Origin: Kappaphycus alvarezii
Lineage: Eukaryota; Rhodophyta; Florideophyceae; Gigartinales; Solieriaceae
Length of the DNA stretch: 64,000 bases
NCBI GenBank assembly: GCA_002205965.3
Contig: NADL03000001.1
Location: 1,426,001-1,490,000 of the forward strand
Direction: 5' to 3'
The notes beneath the pieces are model-generated. The model saw nothing but the letters and a program-made list of their open reading frames with translations, did not search any database and was not told where the DNA came from. Position numbers and translations under genes: made by a program. Position 1 is the stretch's first letter, and every line of letters starts with the position of its first letter. This document shows positions 10,901 to 22,548 of the stretch, in pieces.

Positions 10901-13900
10901 TCTTCAATGGTACATGGAAGTAAATTATGCGTCTGAACCTGAAATAAGTCCTAATTCTGCTGAAGAATGTCCAATTTCTAATTTCGAAAGGTCAATCCAC
11001 TCAAAATGTTTTGTTGCATACAACAACATCGAAGAATGCATTTTGAATGCAGAATTGAGGTAAATTTGCCATTTGAGGCATATTTTAGCGCCTTTACCTG
11101 TATATACACCAAAGTTTAGATATTTAACGAAAAAATCTAATTTTGGATTATGTCAGGTGAAGGGATCAGTAAATTCTCTAAGGATATGTAATTACGGATA
11201 CATGGGAGCTGATCCTCATCTCTTGAGTGACGAAACATATTTTCATGGGGGACAGTGTGATCTATCGGTAGAGCAAAGTTCGATCGAGAAGCTTTCTGGA
11301 CGATGTACAATGATTTGGTTGGGAATAAAAAATATTGAGGAAATAATATTTTTTCAAGATTATAATTGTACTACGCCTTTTAGCAGCTTTACTACCGTCG
11401 AAAAATAAAACATCCATTTTAGTGATAAAACAGAGTTATCATTTGAGTTGGTAGTATTCCTCAAATTAGGCAGCCAAGCGAAGACAGCGACAAGTATCTT
11501 TTTGTTGCTTTCTCATCCTTACAGCTCTCATCTACTTTTATTTCCCCGTTTTCATCGTCTTTTCTGAGACCTCCTCTCTTCCCTAATTAATTTCTTGTTC
11601 AATTTATTTAAATATCTCAACGTGATGAATGGGAGGAAGTAAGTAGCACCAACGGTCCTTCTTAATATGAGTGCTTAGAGTTGAACTCGAAAAAAAGATG
11701 TGCTCCACAAATTGGATATACGACATCTGGACTCTGGGCATTCTCCCTAATGGCTCCAAATAGCTCAAATATCCCCTCACTTTTTCCTGAATCTTGAACG
11801 GCAGAAAAATTCGAAGTAGGCCTTTTTTCTCTTTTTTACGTCAAAACGGCCAACTATCAAGGATCAAACGTGCAAATTGGCATGCATCTTTGTAATCGGA
11901 AAATAAATCCCGCTCTGTGAAGCAGCTGATTCTTTGCTTTCTGTGAGGAACGAAAACACTACAAATTCTAAGATACCTCCACGCTTTAGCGGGAAAAAAA
12001 TTGAGTGCTATGTATAAATAATGTAATTGAATTGTACCATCTGTATTCATTTTAAAATCTTACAGAGTGCAAGCGATTTTTACCAAAATTCAACAAATAC
12101 CAATAAGTTGCTTTCATATAGCTCCGTTTTTTTATCCTAATGCAATTATATACACAGAAGATTATACAATAAATGCTTTGGACAAATAAAGCATTCAAAA
12201 ATGATCACCTACACTGTGAAACTTTGTTAACATATTGCATTTTATTTTCTATTATTTATGCAAACGGTATTAAATCAAGCTCTGCGGGCTTCATTGAAAG
12301 TAGAACTCCTCACAGTAAAGGCAAATATGGAAAGATTTCTCGAGCAATTAATCAATATGCTGACATTAGTTGTCAACGAGACTAGTCATGCTTTGCGATT
12401 CATTGCGATTCTGGTTTCCAAATTCTCAATTTAGCGCGGAGACTTATTATTATTCAATGATGGAGTCGCTTGTAGACCTATGATTTCCATTTTTTCTAAA
12501 GAGTCAACAGAAAAACCAAATATTGCTAAACAAACTTGACTGATAAGAAAGAAATAGTGGCATGCTCTTTAAATAGTTGAAAAATTACATTATACAGTTT
12601 AGTAATAGAAAAAAATTTATTCATATAAAATATGTTAATTTGATGCAGCAGATGAAATGGAGAACAAGATATGTCTTTTGCGCATTTTTCGCGGCTTTTT
12701 CGGCAGAAATTTTCATTTTGATACCTAAATCTGAAAACTTGCAAATTTTTGGTTAAATCCTATTTAAACTATTTCTGCATTTTGGATGTAAAAAAGTCCG
12801 CTTTCTGTTAGCAAAGTGATTTTCTATACCTTAAAATCTTTTAATATCCTTTAAAAATAGTGAATGGAATAAATTGATACATTGCTACGAAATTAATTGC
12901 TAGAAATTGGATAGAAAATGTCGCGTATGTTTAAAATGATCTTTAGTTTGAGTGCTCAAAGCAACATGGAAATGAAATGAAACAATTGTCTTCCGATAAT
13001 CACAAGGACTTATTTATTTATTGTGGCTGTGTTCGGAAAGTAAAAATTAAAGAGAAGATTTTTTCCCGACCACAATTTTTTACTCTATGCGTTACAGTAG
13101 GCAGTTATTGGAACATAAATCACCAAGAAAAATCAATATTTTGAAATTTGTTTGTAATCATTGGCTTCGTGGATATAAAACGTTTTAATTCGGCTTATAA
13201 GTAGTTATTTACATAAAACTTTCATCATGAAGCAGGTTCGTGTCATCTTATATCATAAATATTCTAAAAACCTATTGCGCCAAAAAAAGAGATATATACC
13301 ATAATATGAAATGGAAAGAGTTAGATCTGTCTAAAAAAGTTACTTCAAGTTTAGGCTCTATAATTTTTTTGGAATTCTTAGAATATCTTACTTCTCCTGC
13401 TCTACAATTGGAGAAATGTTAAGAACTTATTTTCGAGCAAAAATAATCTTATGGATCGTACATTTGGACATATACACCCTTTATCCAGCGGAGTACAAAT
13501 TACTATCTGTTTCAGTGTAGATGTATTTTTCTTATTCCAAGTTCCTCAAATAATCAACAAACACAGATAACCTACTCCGTCGTTTTCATTATTAGCCTTC
13601 AATTGAGTTATATTAATCTCATTCGCTATGATGATACCTGCAAAAATCATCTGAAATTATTTCCTATAGAGCATAGCGGAAAAAAAGGATCGAATAATTG
13701 TAGGACATATCACAAATACTCATCAGAAAGACGCATATGGTGATCAGGACATCAGTTTGGTGTTAATTTACCAGTGGCTTTGTGTATCAGAATTGCTGCG
13801 AGAATCTGTATAACTGAATTGATGTTTCTTTGTTTTAGTGTTCGTTTCGTAGATAGCTACTTATTTTCAAACTGAGCTAAATGATAGAGAAATTTTAGTT

Positions 13901-16383
13901 TAGTAATCTTATAAGTAAAAAGAGTATATTTCATATTGATTCGCGATGTTTACGCCGGTACGTATGAATTCATGATTTTTTTAACTAATGGAATACGATC
14001 AAATCAATGTTCGCTTTGCTCTGTACACCAAAGTCTCTGCATGTGTCCAAACATTAGTTCAAAACTCAACTTTTAGAAGATAGGCATAGGGTTGCTATGG
14101 AAGTGGTAGTTTTGGATTTCGAAAATCAAAATATAAACAAAATTAAACATGATCATACTTGGATACACTTCTTCCTCGTTTAAATTCCACTTCTGTTGAG
14201 AGCTTCAAGATTATCTGAAAAATATCGGACGAAATATTAAATTTTCATTGGTTCGCCAAGCTGTTGAAAATTTTCTGCTCCTCCCTTTTGACAAATAAAA
14301 TGGGATAATTCACAAGTGAATTAGAAAATTATGCTCACAAGCAGATAAGGAGGAATCATAGTGTGCTGGTTGATTTGAAACAGCTATCCATTAGATTTCA
14401 AATAATAGAACAGTTGAGTTTAATGCAAATACTTACGACTTTTTTATGAGTATTTGAATGAATAATTACAGTGTACATGGAGTTTTGATAATTGAATAAA
14501 CATAAACACAAAGGGGGATTGTCGTTGATAATCCCCTTTATCCATTATCTTCGATAATCCTCTTTTGTGTCGATGAAGATGAAAATGGAGCTGATTTGTG
14601 ATAGTTTGAAATCAAGATAGAAATAAAAAATGAATGAATAAATGAAGGAGTATTCATTGTCTGCATCATCTAAATTAAGCATAATAATGAAAGTATTGCA
14701 CCATTTATGGATACGAAAAATCAAGTATGGCGCTCAATCTAGAATTGCAGACGATCTTTTCACCATTTGAATGCTCACAGAGCTCAAATCATTTCTACGT
14801 AATTCAGTTCATGCATGCAATTCAGCGAAATGGTAGAATAAACAAAGCGAGAAATTAATTACATTTAGGGCTTCATAGACCACTATCTAAAAAGGTCGAT
14901 AATTATGTGGGTAAATTATTTCCTGCTATGCACACATCAGGTATTAGGAGCCATTGCTTCACAAATAGGGTCGCAAATACATAATTTTTCGTACTGTTTG
15001 TTCTTTTTGTCAAAATTATGAAACTCAAAGATAAATCCACTGAATTCGGAGCTTTTTCGAATATTTGAATGTAAAATAACCTTTCCGAGTTTAAATATCT
15101 TGCTTCACCACTGAATCATATAACTGTGTGATGGATCTCAAGAAGTGTATATTTTTGCTACAAACCTCATTCCTTCTGCTCCCAATTAATTCATGCCGTA
15201 CTAGAGTTATAATAAAAATCTTTGAGAGAAGTAAGATAAATTTCACCTAATTACAATCCCTTTACAATAGTTAACAAAGATGTAATCTTGATATCTTTTA
15301 TCTCTAAATGACTCTAACTCTGAACTTTAAATAAGAAGTGTTTCTAGACTTACAATTGAAATTAAAGCAAAGGCTACAATCATTGACATTCCATGTTTGA
15401 TATATCCAATGGTTACGATACTTTTTTTGGAGAAACATGTGACCAGATCCTGAAAGAATAAATGAAAGCGCGAAAAATTAAAACTCAAAACAAAGACCAC
15501 TTCTACTTCCATCTTTGATACAGAATCACTTTATTTTTTTGCGTCTCCTAGCTCAATTTCTTGTACTATTGCATAAATCGAAGAAGCTTAGCTTTACATT
15601 AGAGTTTGGAGAGGAAGTTCGAAGTTTATTCCAGTGAATTTTACAATATTACCGCACAAAAATTCATAAATAGAATGCAGATTATTCTCATAACTATTTG
15701 CTGAAATTTCCTTTTTAATCCCAGAAAACTTAATTTATGTCCCTCTTCTTACAGATCAAAGTACTTTTCAATCATCGGAACGTTCCGTAATGTTTTCACA
15801 GATAAAATTAACATGACAAATCTTTGAGTTGCTAATATTCTTTGACCTTCATCTTGGGTTCGCACACATCTAAATGATTCTGAGTCCCGTTCCAAATCTA
15901 ACTTGTCTCATATATTTTCCTTTTCAAACTTCTTTTCGATCTTCAAAATAGTATCGAAACATATTTATAGAACATCCAGATTCTAAGGTAGCAAAAGTCG
16001 TCGTTCAATGGGAGATTGTAAAGGGCGCGAAGGGGTAGGGGTATTCGCGCGCGAGAATGAGGATGCATTAGATGTCGGAAATGCTGAAAGGTTTCTTGGA
16101 GGGTGAAGAACGGCAGGGAGGGGGGAACAGGAGCAGGGTTGGCCGTAACCTTTTCGTTCGCCCGCTAGATACTTGTCTAGTACCTGTACTGTACTGCAGA
16201 CTATCCTACGACACCCCTAGTTAGTGGGTGATACATAGATATAACTTTTCGATAACAGTACAGCGCAGCCCCAAAAATACTTAGAAACTTCTCGAAACGC
16301 CACGCACAAGGCTGAAAGGTGGCAAGGCGAATACAGTACTTGTACAGTACACCCACAATAGTAAAACGCCTATCCGTAACCTC
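7991..16383. other. Long AT-rich, gene-poor stretch
   Basis: About 8.4 kb of AT-rich DNA with only short frames (for example 8608-8796 plus, 10493-10747 minus, 11073-11408 plus, 12526-12744 minus), none with a domain I recognise. I found no tRNA or clear element termini. From about 16,000 the composition becomes more GC-rich toward the MULE, with several GTACTG/CAGTAC tracts (16,173-16,200 and 16,256-16,355). Confidence 0.5.
14506..14570. repeat. Imperfect inverted repeat, 23-bp arms
   Basis: Arm 14506-14528 pairs with 14548-14570 over 23 positions, core ACACAAAGG against CTTTTGTGT. Part of the mismatches are G/A differences that would be G:U pairs in RNA. A second partner, GATAATCCCC at 14527-14536, can pair with the same left arm, so two folds compete. 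It stands alone in AT-rich DNA. Confidence 0.55.
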
Positions 16384-16393
16384 TGCCTCCCCC
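16384..16393. repeat. Target-site duplication of the MULE, left
   Basis: TGCCTCCCCC, identical to 22526-22535 on the other side of the element. Ten base pairs is within the 8-11 bp range of Mutator-like elements. Confidence 0.93.
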
Positions 16394-16675
16394 GGGAGAG
16401 ACTGAATGTAGGTCGCGTAAAATGTGTAAGAGCTACACCAATCACGGCGCTGAGTTCACACTGGCGCAGCGAGTGGAGTTGCCAAGAGGACCGCGTCCAG
16501 GCCCTCTTAGAGCAGGATTTTGTACGGCCCAATTAGAGCAGAGAGTTCACTCCGCCACGGTGCTTATGTAACATTTTTTCCAATTACTGCATCACAAGTC
16601 ATCTCTGTGACATTTCCGGCCAATCACGCGCTTCCCATTTCCAGTTCTCATAAACTGGGCTATACTGCGTACATC
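16394..16675 (+). repeat. Left terminal inverted repeat of the MULE
   Basis: About 282 bp that match the reverse complement of 22244-22525 with few differences (for example TGAATGTAGG against TGAATATAGG near the tip). Homology fades after TAAACTGGGC. Long termini are typical of MULEs. The similar short frames read from each end are by-products of this repeat, not genes. Confidence 0.92.
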
Positions 16676-17218
16676 AGAAGTGAACAAATAAGGCGCCAAA
16701 TTGGTACCACCAAAGCCACACTTTCGAATTGCTTTGCCACACCAACGTCCGCGTTCGCTAAACCAGCTCCGGCAACGTCCGCGTTGGCGTAGTCGGGGCT
16801 CCAGCAAAATTCTATCGTTTTCGCACAACGTAGGCTGAAGATTGTGGCGCAAAATATAGCGCCAACTGAAGTTAAACCTGCGCACATGAATGCGTGTACC
16901 AGGAAAACCGGAATGCCTGCAACGCTACAAAAGTAGACCACAGCGCATGCATAACAGACATTCCATCGGAGAGTACAATCGCAGCTCTACGAACAAGCTA
17001 TCACTTGGTTTTTCCATACATCTAGGCTCTTTCAGACAGGCATTAGGGGGTAGAGGAAACATGGTTTACTTGTGTTGATCTCGGTCACGTTCTATGATTT
17101 TCAGACCCTCGTCAATTGCCTGGTCAATCATGCTTTTTATTTCGATTCTACCTCTTCTCGTTACACTTTATAGCTCTTGGAAGTTTATCTAGGACCCATT
17201 TTGCGATTGGGATGTGTT
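16676..17218. other. Sub-terminal MULE sequence
   Basis: Between the left inverted repeat and the transposase end. It holds a small direct repeat of CAACGTCCGCGTT (near 16,743 and 16,772) and no recognised gene. Such sub-terminal repeats can be transposase-binding sites; that is only a guess here. Confidence 0.4.
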
Positions 17219-19662
17219 TCATCGCTTGGTCTTTTTCGGTGTAGTCTCAAGGAACGATTTTTTTCGCTTCTGGTTTCGGGTTAGACCTGTATTTGGATTT
17301 CTGACATCTATAGAGTCTTGAGCACTCGCCAGGCTGTTTAAGGAGAGAATTTCGCGTACTTTTGATGTCACCGGAAGCGAAGTTTGCGATCCTGCAATGG
17401 GAACTCGACCGCGAGAGAGTGCTTTGATCGCATCTCCCGAAACAAAGCGAACGCTTTGCAAGGCGAGTGGTCCAATGCTCAAAGCAAGGCCATGAATTTT
17501 GTCTATAAATGCCCTGGCGTCGGACCTTGACAAGTACTCCGTAACCTCCTTCTTGATTTCTGAATCTACGTCGTTTTCCTCAATTCCTTCTCGAGTGGTA
17601 TGAGCTGAGACTGTGGTGCTTTGGACAGTTTTTGAGTGCTGTTTCGCGATTTCAGAACGCATACGTCCTATGTAATGCACTTCACAATCTGTGCGGCAGT
17701 TTTCAGTATGGATAGAATAAATCTTCGAGTCGTACTCGTTCATATAATATGGTTCTCAATCTTTGGTTTCGAAGAAGGATTCCGGGATATGTCACGGCAT
17801 TTCGTACCATGTGCTTGCAAGGAAACCCTTGAATTGAATGCTGTCGACAGGAACAGGCAGCTATCAGCTTGGAGCTCTCTTGGTATCGCTGTGGTTTGTG
17901 GTTCGTCATGAACACTTGATATACGGATGGATTCGTACTGGCTTGATTTTTATCTGGGATGCATTGGAACGTGTCGATGAATTGCAACTGGAATACGACG
18001 ACCTCCTCTAGAACATCCGCATCGGGCACTCAAATGTCAGGCTACGCAGCTCCGCTCATTTTCATTACTTCAGCGCCGATCACAGCATAACGTTTGCTTG
18101 GAACCACGCTCGAGTCAACGAATTTCAGAAAAAAGGAGGCTGTATAGTCTTTCATGAGCTCATTCATATTATTCACTGGTAGGGAGCTGGCACTGCGCAA
18201 TCTTTCTATGATTAATGCTCTGGGGATTAAGGATCTTCTGCTGGGATAGTGCTCTCCTTTCAAAGTTCTATTGGGTGACTCTGAACATTTCCGTCGGGAC
18301 TTTGAAAAGGGTTACCTTTCTTTGGAGAATATGGCGCCGGTACAAAGAGTTCGAGCAATAGGAATACCCTGTCCCTTGAAATAGGTACCGGTACGGCACC
18401 GACTGGTTTCGATAGAAGGCGACGAGCATCCGTGGCTGTTTGTGGTATAAGTTAATGTACCATAAAGGTGGATCTTCCTGGAAGGAGTAAAAGTACTTTC
18501 TTTCAAACTCTGTTCTCCGACTGAGAAACTTCTCCTCAGTTTTGGACTTTCGCATTCTGAAAAGATCTCCTGACATCGCTTCCGATAGATTTTTCCGCCC
18601 AAATTTGCTGCACCATGCCGCACAGTGCTTTAACTGGTTCTGATTAATGTGCTAGTCGTCCAACCCCACGTAGGAAAACTTGAAAACCGTACGCGTAGCA
18701 TTGATACAGGATTGCTTTGGTCCATTGCAATCATGGACGGCGAGAGTCGAATTGTAGATCTAAATTGTTGCAAGACCCTTTCGAAGGATTCTTCTGTCTC
18801 ATTACACAAGAATGCCATAAAAAAAGTTAGAACAAAGCCGTCGTTAGATCTCCCGTTCACAGATAGTAAAGGTAGTCCGAACCTGTTAAATATGGCTTTG
18901 CAGTCAATGCTAACTCCGGGGATCACACCAAATCGCTCGTACTCATCTATCCATTCTCGAAACGCCCATGCGGCGGAGTCCATTTTCCCATCGTCAGTAA
19001 TCGGTAAAAACGCACGATTTCCTGAGTTCTCTTCTATTATTCGTAGTAGTTCCTGGCACAAACGCATGAAATCTTGCTCCTTTGGAGCCTCGACACCAAT
19101 TGCGTAGCCATTCTCTAGTAGCCTTACTATGTCCGAAAAGGGGATGTGAATCATTGTTCGCCTTTTAAAAGTCTCCGCTTGGAGCCTCTGGGGAAGATTT
19201 TTTATGACTCTGTTCATGTTGGGGGTGATTGTGATAGGGTACTTTCATTGTGCAATGATATACCTTCACGACACTGTTATCGGTTTCTTGAATGGAAACC
19301 GAGTCCAAGGTTCTGATATGGCACGTGAAGGGGCATTTCTGCTCAAGCCGGTTCTTATCACACTTTACGATAGCCTTCTGCAATACTGATCGGTGTGTAA
19401 GTCAGTTATATTTCTCTTCCGCTGGCGCCACGATGTGCTTGTGATAACGTGAGCTCCTGATCGTAAGTATATGCCCAAAGCACTCTGCAATATACTTTAC
19501 CTCTCCAAGTACCAGAATTCCTGGCACATTTTCTCCTACTTTTGATATGTAACACATAATTGCCTCGCTGAATAGAATTAACGGATCCTCGTTTGATTCA
19601 CTGCTCTCGATAGAGCTATCCGGCATCTCTTCACTAGCCGCTATTTCATCAGGGCTGTCCAC
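17219..19662 (-). pseudogene. MULE transposase, multiply interrupted
   Basis: Read 19662 to 17219. An acidic N-terminus leads to a FAR1/FLYWCH-like zinc module (CPFTCHIRT ... YHNHPQH, 19165-19383), interrupted by an in-frame TGA at 19402-19404. After a frame break near 19200, beside an A6/T6 run, comes the catalytic core (18630-19217) with IDCKAIFNRFGLPLLSV (first Asp), ETEESFERVLQQF and IAMDQS (second Asp). Just after it the frame breaks again near 18715, and the following conserved stretch carries a TAG. The SWIM zinc finger CSC...FPCKH lies at 17703-18029, with more breaks, then a basic tail to 17219. The domain order is that of MuDR-type transposases. As read it cannot make an active enzyme. 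Confidence 0.88.
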
Positions 19663-19777
19663 GGGGTCGGTTCTGGCGCCCGGGTACCTGACGGAAGTAA
19701 AAAATGTGTTAGTACTTCCTCATCATCCATAAATGAGTCAATTAATAAGACAGTATCGTCTGGTTCGCATTCTTCTG

Positions 19778-20248
19778 TCAGATGTTCATCATCAATTGGA
19801 TTCGTAGTCCAACTTCTATATTCCTAAATAAATCCGGACAGTCTGCTCTCTGGTTCCCAGTTTCACATTCGTCTGGCAAAAGCCCTGCAGTGGAGCAAAT
19901 GCTTTCATCTAACCCTTGGACACTACCATTTCCCACATCTGTTATCGTTCCATGTCTATTTTCAATGCTCCCATTCCCTGAAAAAGACATTGGAGCAAGG
20001 GCACAGTCCCCGCCGTTCTTTACTCCAATCCGTGACAATCCCTTCGTCAGAGGCCCACCTGATATGGATCCACTATTAGCAGCACTGCCTTCCCCTTGTT
20101 TTGCCTGCCGTTCTTCTGCCATCTTCCGGTCATAGTATGGGATCAAAGTCCTTTCTATTGCAGACCAAACAGGCTGCAATGTCTCATCAGCTTTCCATTC
20201 CTTAATACGCCCTTTTATTGAGCGGATAGCGGCGTTGTACCTTTCCAT
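19778..20248 (-). CDS. MULE-internal ORF, 156 aa, unknown
   Basis: It lies between the Ulp1 ORF and the transposase on the same strand. The first 50 residues are charged and helical (RSIKGRIKEWKADETLQPVW, RKMAEERQAKQ); the rest is Gly/Ser-rich low complexity. No family is recognised. It could be a linker of a once larger protein, since neighbouring frames continue into similar sequence. Confidence 0.35.
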   Translation of the reverse strand: MERYNAAIRSIKGRIKEWKADETLQPVWSAIERTLIPYYDRKMAEERQAKQGEGSAANSGSISGGPLTKGLSRIGVKNGGDCALAPMSFSGNGSIENRHGTITDVGNGSVQGLDESICSTAGLLPDECETGNQRADCPDLFRNIEVGLRIQLMMNI

Positions 20249-20334
20249 GGACAGTGCTCCTGAGACATGGATTGGCGGATGTGTATGCGTCGACGTTCGG
20301 AACGTTTTCTAACGCATCGTAGAAGGATGCATCT

Positions 20335-20793
20335 TTACAACGATTGCACAGCGGTATGAGTTAGGGGCTTGTACTTGATGCAACAAAGACGTCCTGTTAC
20401 GATGTTGTTGTGTTGCATATGATGCCTATTGATCTTCTTCAGCCTGTGTACACCAAACTGTTCACCAGTTTTAGAAAGATCGAAAAGTAGCTTTGGCAAG
20501 TCGTTAACCTCTTCAGTGAAAGAAGCCAAATCGGTTTGTTTCTCGGTACGTTTCGATGGAGGATTGCTGTTTTGGCCATAAACATCATCCAGTGAGTCGT
20601 ATGTTTTGCATGAAATATCCTCACGAGGGATTGTGCTAAGCAGGTTTTCTATAAAACTTGACACAATCGAGTTACTGTCTTGGAAACGAATTCTTCTATG
20701 ACTTTTTAGACATGTAGAACTCTCTGCGAAAGAGCGGTTAAACCAGGCAGTTCTGTCCTTGCGAATCTTGTCCAGCTTCACAGCCCTCGCCAT
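20335..20793 (-). CDS. MULE-internal ORF, 152 aa, unknown
   Basis: It begins 16 bases after the Ulp1 stop, same strand. Basic N-terminus (MARAVKLDKIRKDRTAWF) and a later KRTEKQTDLASFTEEVNDLP stretch; near the end HRLKKINRHHMQHNN. No recognised domain. The tight spacing suggests it is either a second cistron of the element or the broken-off C-terminus of the protease protein. Confidence 0.35.
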   Translation of the reverse strand: MARAVKLDKIRKDRTAWFNRSFAESSTCLKSHRRIRFQDSNSIVSSFIENLLSTIPREDISCKTYDSLDDVYGQNSNPPSKRTEKQTDLASFTEEVNDLPKLLFDLSKTGEQFGVHRLKKINRHHMQHNNIVTGRLCCIKYKPLTHTAVQSL

Positions 20794-20808
20794 AGCTACT
20801 TGCTTTGA

Positions 20809-21960
20809 CTACATCATGTGCTTCTCTTGATGACTTTTCCATCTCTCCGACGACGCAAACGCATCCTCAGTTACTTCCTGGATACTCTTCCGCGGACAAC
20901 TGTCCTCGTGTTCTTCGTCAACACGCTCCATTACAAGCTCCGTAGTGATCGCATACTTGTGATGGCGTTTAGGTTCAGCAACTTCTGCTACTAATTTCGA
21001 CTTTGCAGTTTGCTGCATCGTTAATCCCTTGTTCCTGGTGCTGAGTTCGTAAGAGGATACCTCTCCGTCGCCGATCGCTGTCACTCCTTTACTTCGAGCT
21101 GCATCAATGATTGTTTTAACCCGGAAAATTGCAGCGCCCCAGCTGTACTGCTCTGTTAAGCTCGGATTGTAACCAGTAGCAAATTTCCGGGTTAGCAAAT
21201 ACCACATCACTGAAAAAGTAGTAAATGCAGCCAAAACATACGCACCACAGCTATATCCATCTTTCTGTCGATGAAATTTGATATCGTGCAGCATACAGTT
21301 CTTCCTAGATGTTGTCCAACGAACCAATTTATGCGGGAAGACATGATCAAAGGCAGTCTGGAAGAATTTGATGATACAAGGAGCGCATATGTAGGCAAGA
21401 CTGTCCCCGAACGATACCAAGCGATCCTCACCATTTTTCAAATGGTTGATTGATCTCTGTGCCAGAAGCATACCCCAGTGCCTGTTATCAAGGTTGAGCA
21501 GTGTGACCACGGTTTTCACCTCTCCCTTCCCAGCAATCATAGGTGAACAAAAAGCATCTGCAAACAGATCCAGATGTTCTTTCTTGTACGTTTGTGCCGT
21601 GTTGCAGTCATTGTAGAAGTTGGTAGCAATGCCAGACAAAAAGGCTCCCAAAACACAACTGCAAAACACAATGCCATCCTTCGGCTGCAGCGTTCTGATG
21701 CCAGACGTTATTAGCACATTGCACATATAGCTTTTCGGTCTGCAGTTCAAAATGAACACATTAGCGTCAAGAGTATTCCTTTCGTTGATCATGAGATCGG
21801 AAATGTGATACCTGACTGTAATAAACTGATGATGACTTGTTTCATCGGCTACATCAAACGACATCTTTCCTATACTTTCCAGATGAGCTAAAAACCAGTC
21901 TACTGATTTCCTTTCGGCGCTGGTGAGTGCTTTATAACTCGCATGTGGATCGACGATCAT
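20809..21960 (-). CDS. Ulp1/C48-family SUMO-type cysteine protease of a MULE
   Basis: An uninterrupted 383-residue ORF. The C48 catalytic elements are all present in order: H161-W162 in LDNRHWGMLL, D186 in SFGDSL, the oxyanion Gln Q232 and nucleophile C238 in QKDGYSCGAYV. The segment LQPKDGIVFCSCVLG (91-105) matches the usual substrate-side entry helix region. The family cleaves SUMO-like modifiers from proteins. In a MULE its role is unknown; it may counter host modification of transposase or chromatin. A stop lies just upstream in frame, so the ATG at 21958-21960 is the likely start. The region after residue 265 has no recognised domain. Its open frame contrasts with the ruined transposase nearby. 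Confidence 0.85.
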   Translation of the reverse strand: MIVDPHASYKALTSAERKSVDWFLAHLESIGKMSFDVADETSHHQFITVRYHISDLMINERNTLDANVFILNCRPKSYMCNVLITSGIRTLQPKDGIVFCSCVLGAFLSGIATNFYNDCNTAQTYKKEHLDLFADAFCSPMIAGKGEVKTVVTLLNLDNRHWGMLLAQRSINHLKNGEDRLVSFGDSLAYICAPCIIKFFQTAFDHVFPHKLVRWTTSRKNCMLHDIKFHRQKDGYSCGAYVLAAFTTFSVMWYLLTRKFATGYNPSLTEQYSWGAAIFRVKTIIDAARSKGVTAIGDGEVSSYELSTRNKGLTMQQTAKSKLVAEVAEPKRHHKYAITTELVMERVDEEHEDSCPRKSIQEVTEDAFASSERWKSHQEKHMM

Positions 21961-22243
21961 GACTGCTGATATGGCTTATGCAGTGCGGCTTTGGGTTAGC
22001 TACACTTACAATCAGGAACTGGGTAGCGGGTCTCGCCGATAAACCGATAAGATGGGAATGGACAAACAGGAATTGGATGGCTTTGGTGCGGGAATGGAAA
22101 AACAGGTCTTGGTTGGCTTTCGTGTGAACGATCAATCAACGATCAAAAGCGAACCAAAACTGCGACGGTATGGTCGTATGGTAAGTTCATGAGTTTGAAA
22201 AGAGTGGGGCTACCCGAGCAGACTGCGGCGGCCTAAAATTGAG

Positions 22244-22525
22244 GTGTACGGCCGTACAGCCCAGTTTATGAGAACTAGAAATAGGAAGCACGTGATTGGC
22301 CGGAAATGTCACAGAGATGACTTGTGAGGCAGTAATTGGAAACACTGTTACATAAGCACCGTGGCGGAGTGAACTCTCTGCTCTAATTGGGCCGTACAAA
22401 ATCCTGCTCTAAGAAGGCCTGGACGCGGTCCTCTTGGTAACTTCACTCGCTGCGCCAGTGTGAACTCAGCGCCGTGATTGGTGTAGCTCTTACACATTTT
22501 ACCCGACCTATATTCAGTCTCTCCC
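22244..22525 (-). repeat. Right terminal inverted repeat of the MULE
   Basis: Reverse complement of 16394-16675 with scattered substitutions. Its tip on the minus strand reads GGGAGAGACTGAATATAGG. Confidence 0.92.
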
Positions 22526-22535
22526 TGCCTCCCCC
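22526..22535. repeat. Target-site duplication of the MULE, right
   Basis: TGCCTCCCCC, identical to 16384-16393. Only 13 bases separate it from the 3' tail of the neighbouring non-LTR element. Confidence 0.93.
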
Positions 22536-22548
22536 TCCATTCTATTTG

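Larger units (their letters stand above)
16394..22525 (-). mobile_element. Complete Mutator-like transposon (MULE) carrying a Ulp1-type protease
   Basis: A 6132-bp element bounded by inverted termini that begin GGGAGAGACTGAAT and by a perfect 10-bp target duplication. All its genes run on the minus strand: a Ulp1-like cysteine protease first, two unrecognised ORFs, then a MULE transposase broken by frameshifts and stops. Plants have Ulp1-carrying MULEs (the Kaonashi group); this one has the protease upstream of the transposase as its own ORF. Insertion is well defined, but the transposase is no longer functional as read. Confidence 0.93.

Noticed and set aside
18649..19107. Plus-strand 152-aa frame
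   Set aside because: It is antisense to the conserved MULE catalytic core, whose motifs fix the coding strand as minus.
21963..22009. Possible 47-nt intron before the Ulp1 ORF (GTAAGT ... CAG)
   Set aside because: Joining the flanking frames would give a stop at once, and the ATG of the ORF already has an upstream in-frame stop that suits a start.
16520..22399. Two similar short frames starting MYGPIRAESSLRHG on opposite strands, suggestive of a small gene pair
   Set aside because: They are the two inverted termini of the MULE read outward to inward; the similarity is the repeat itself.
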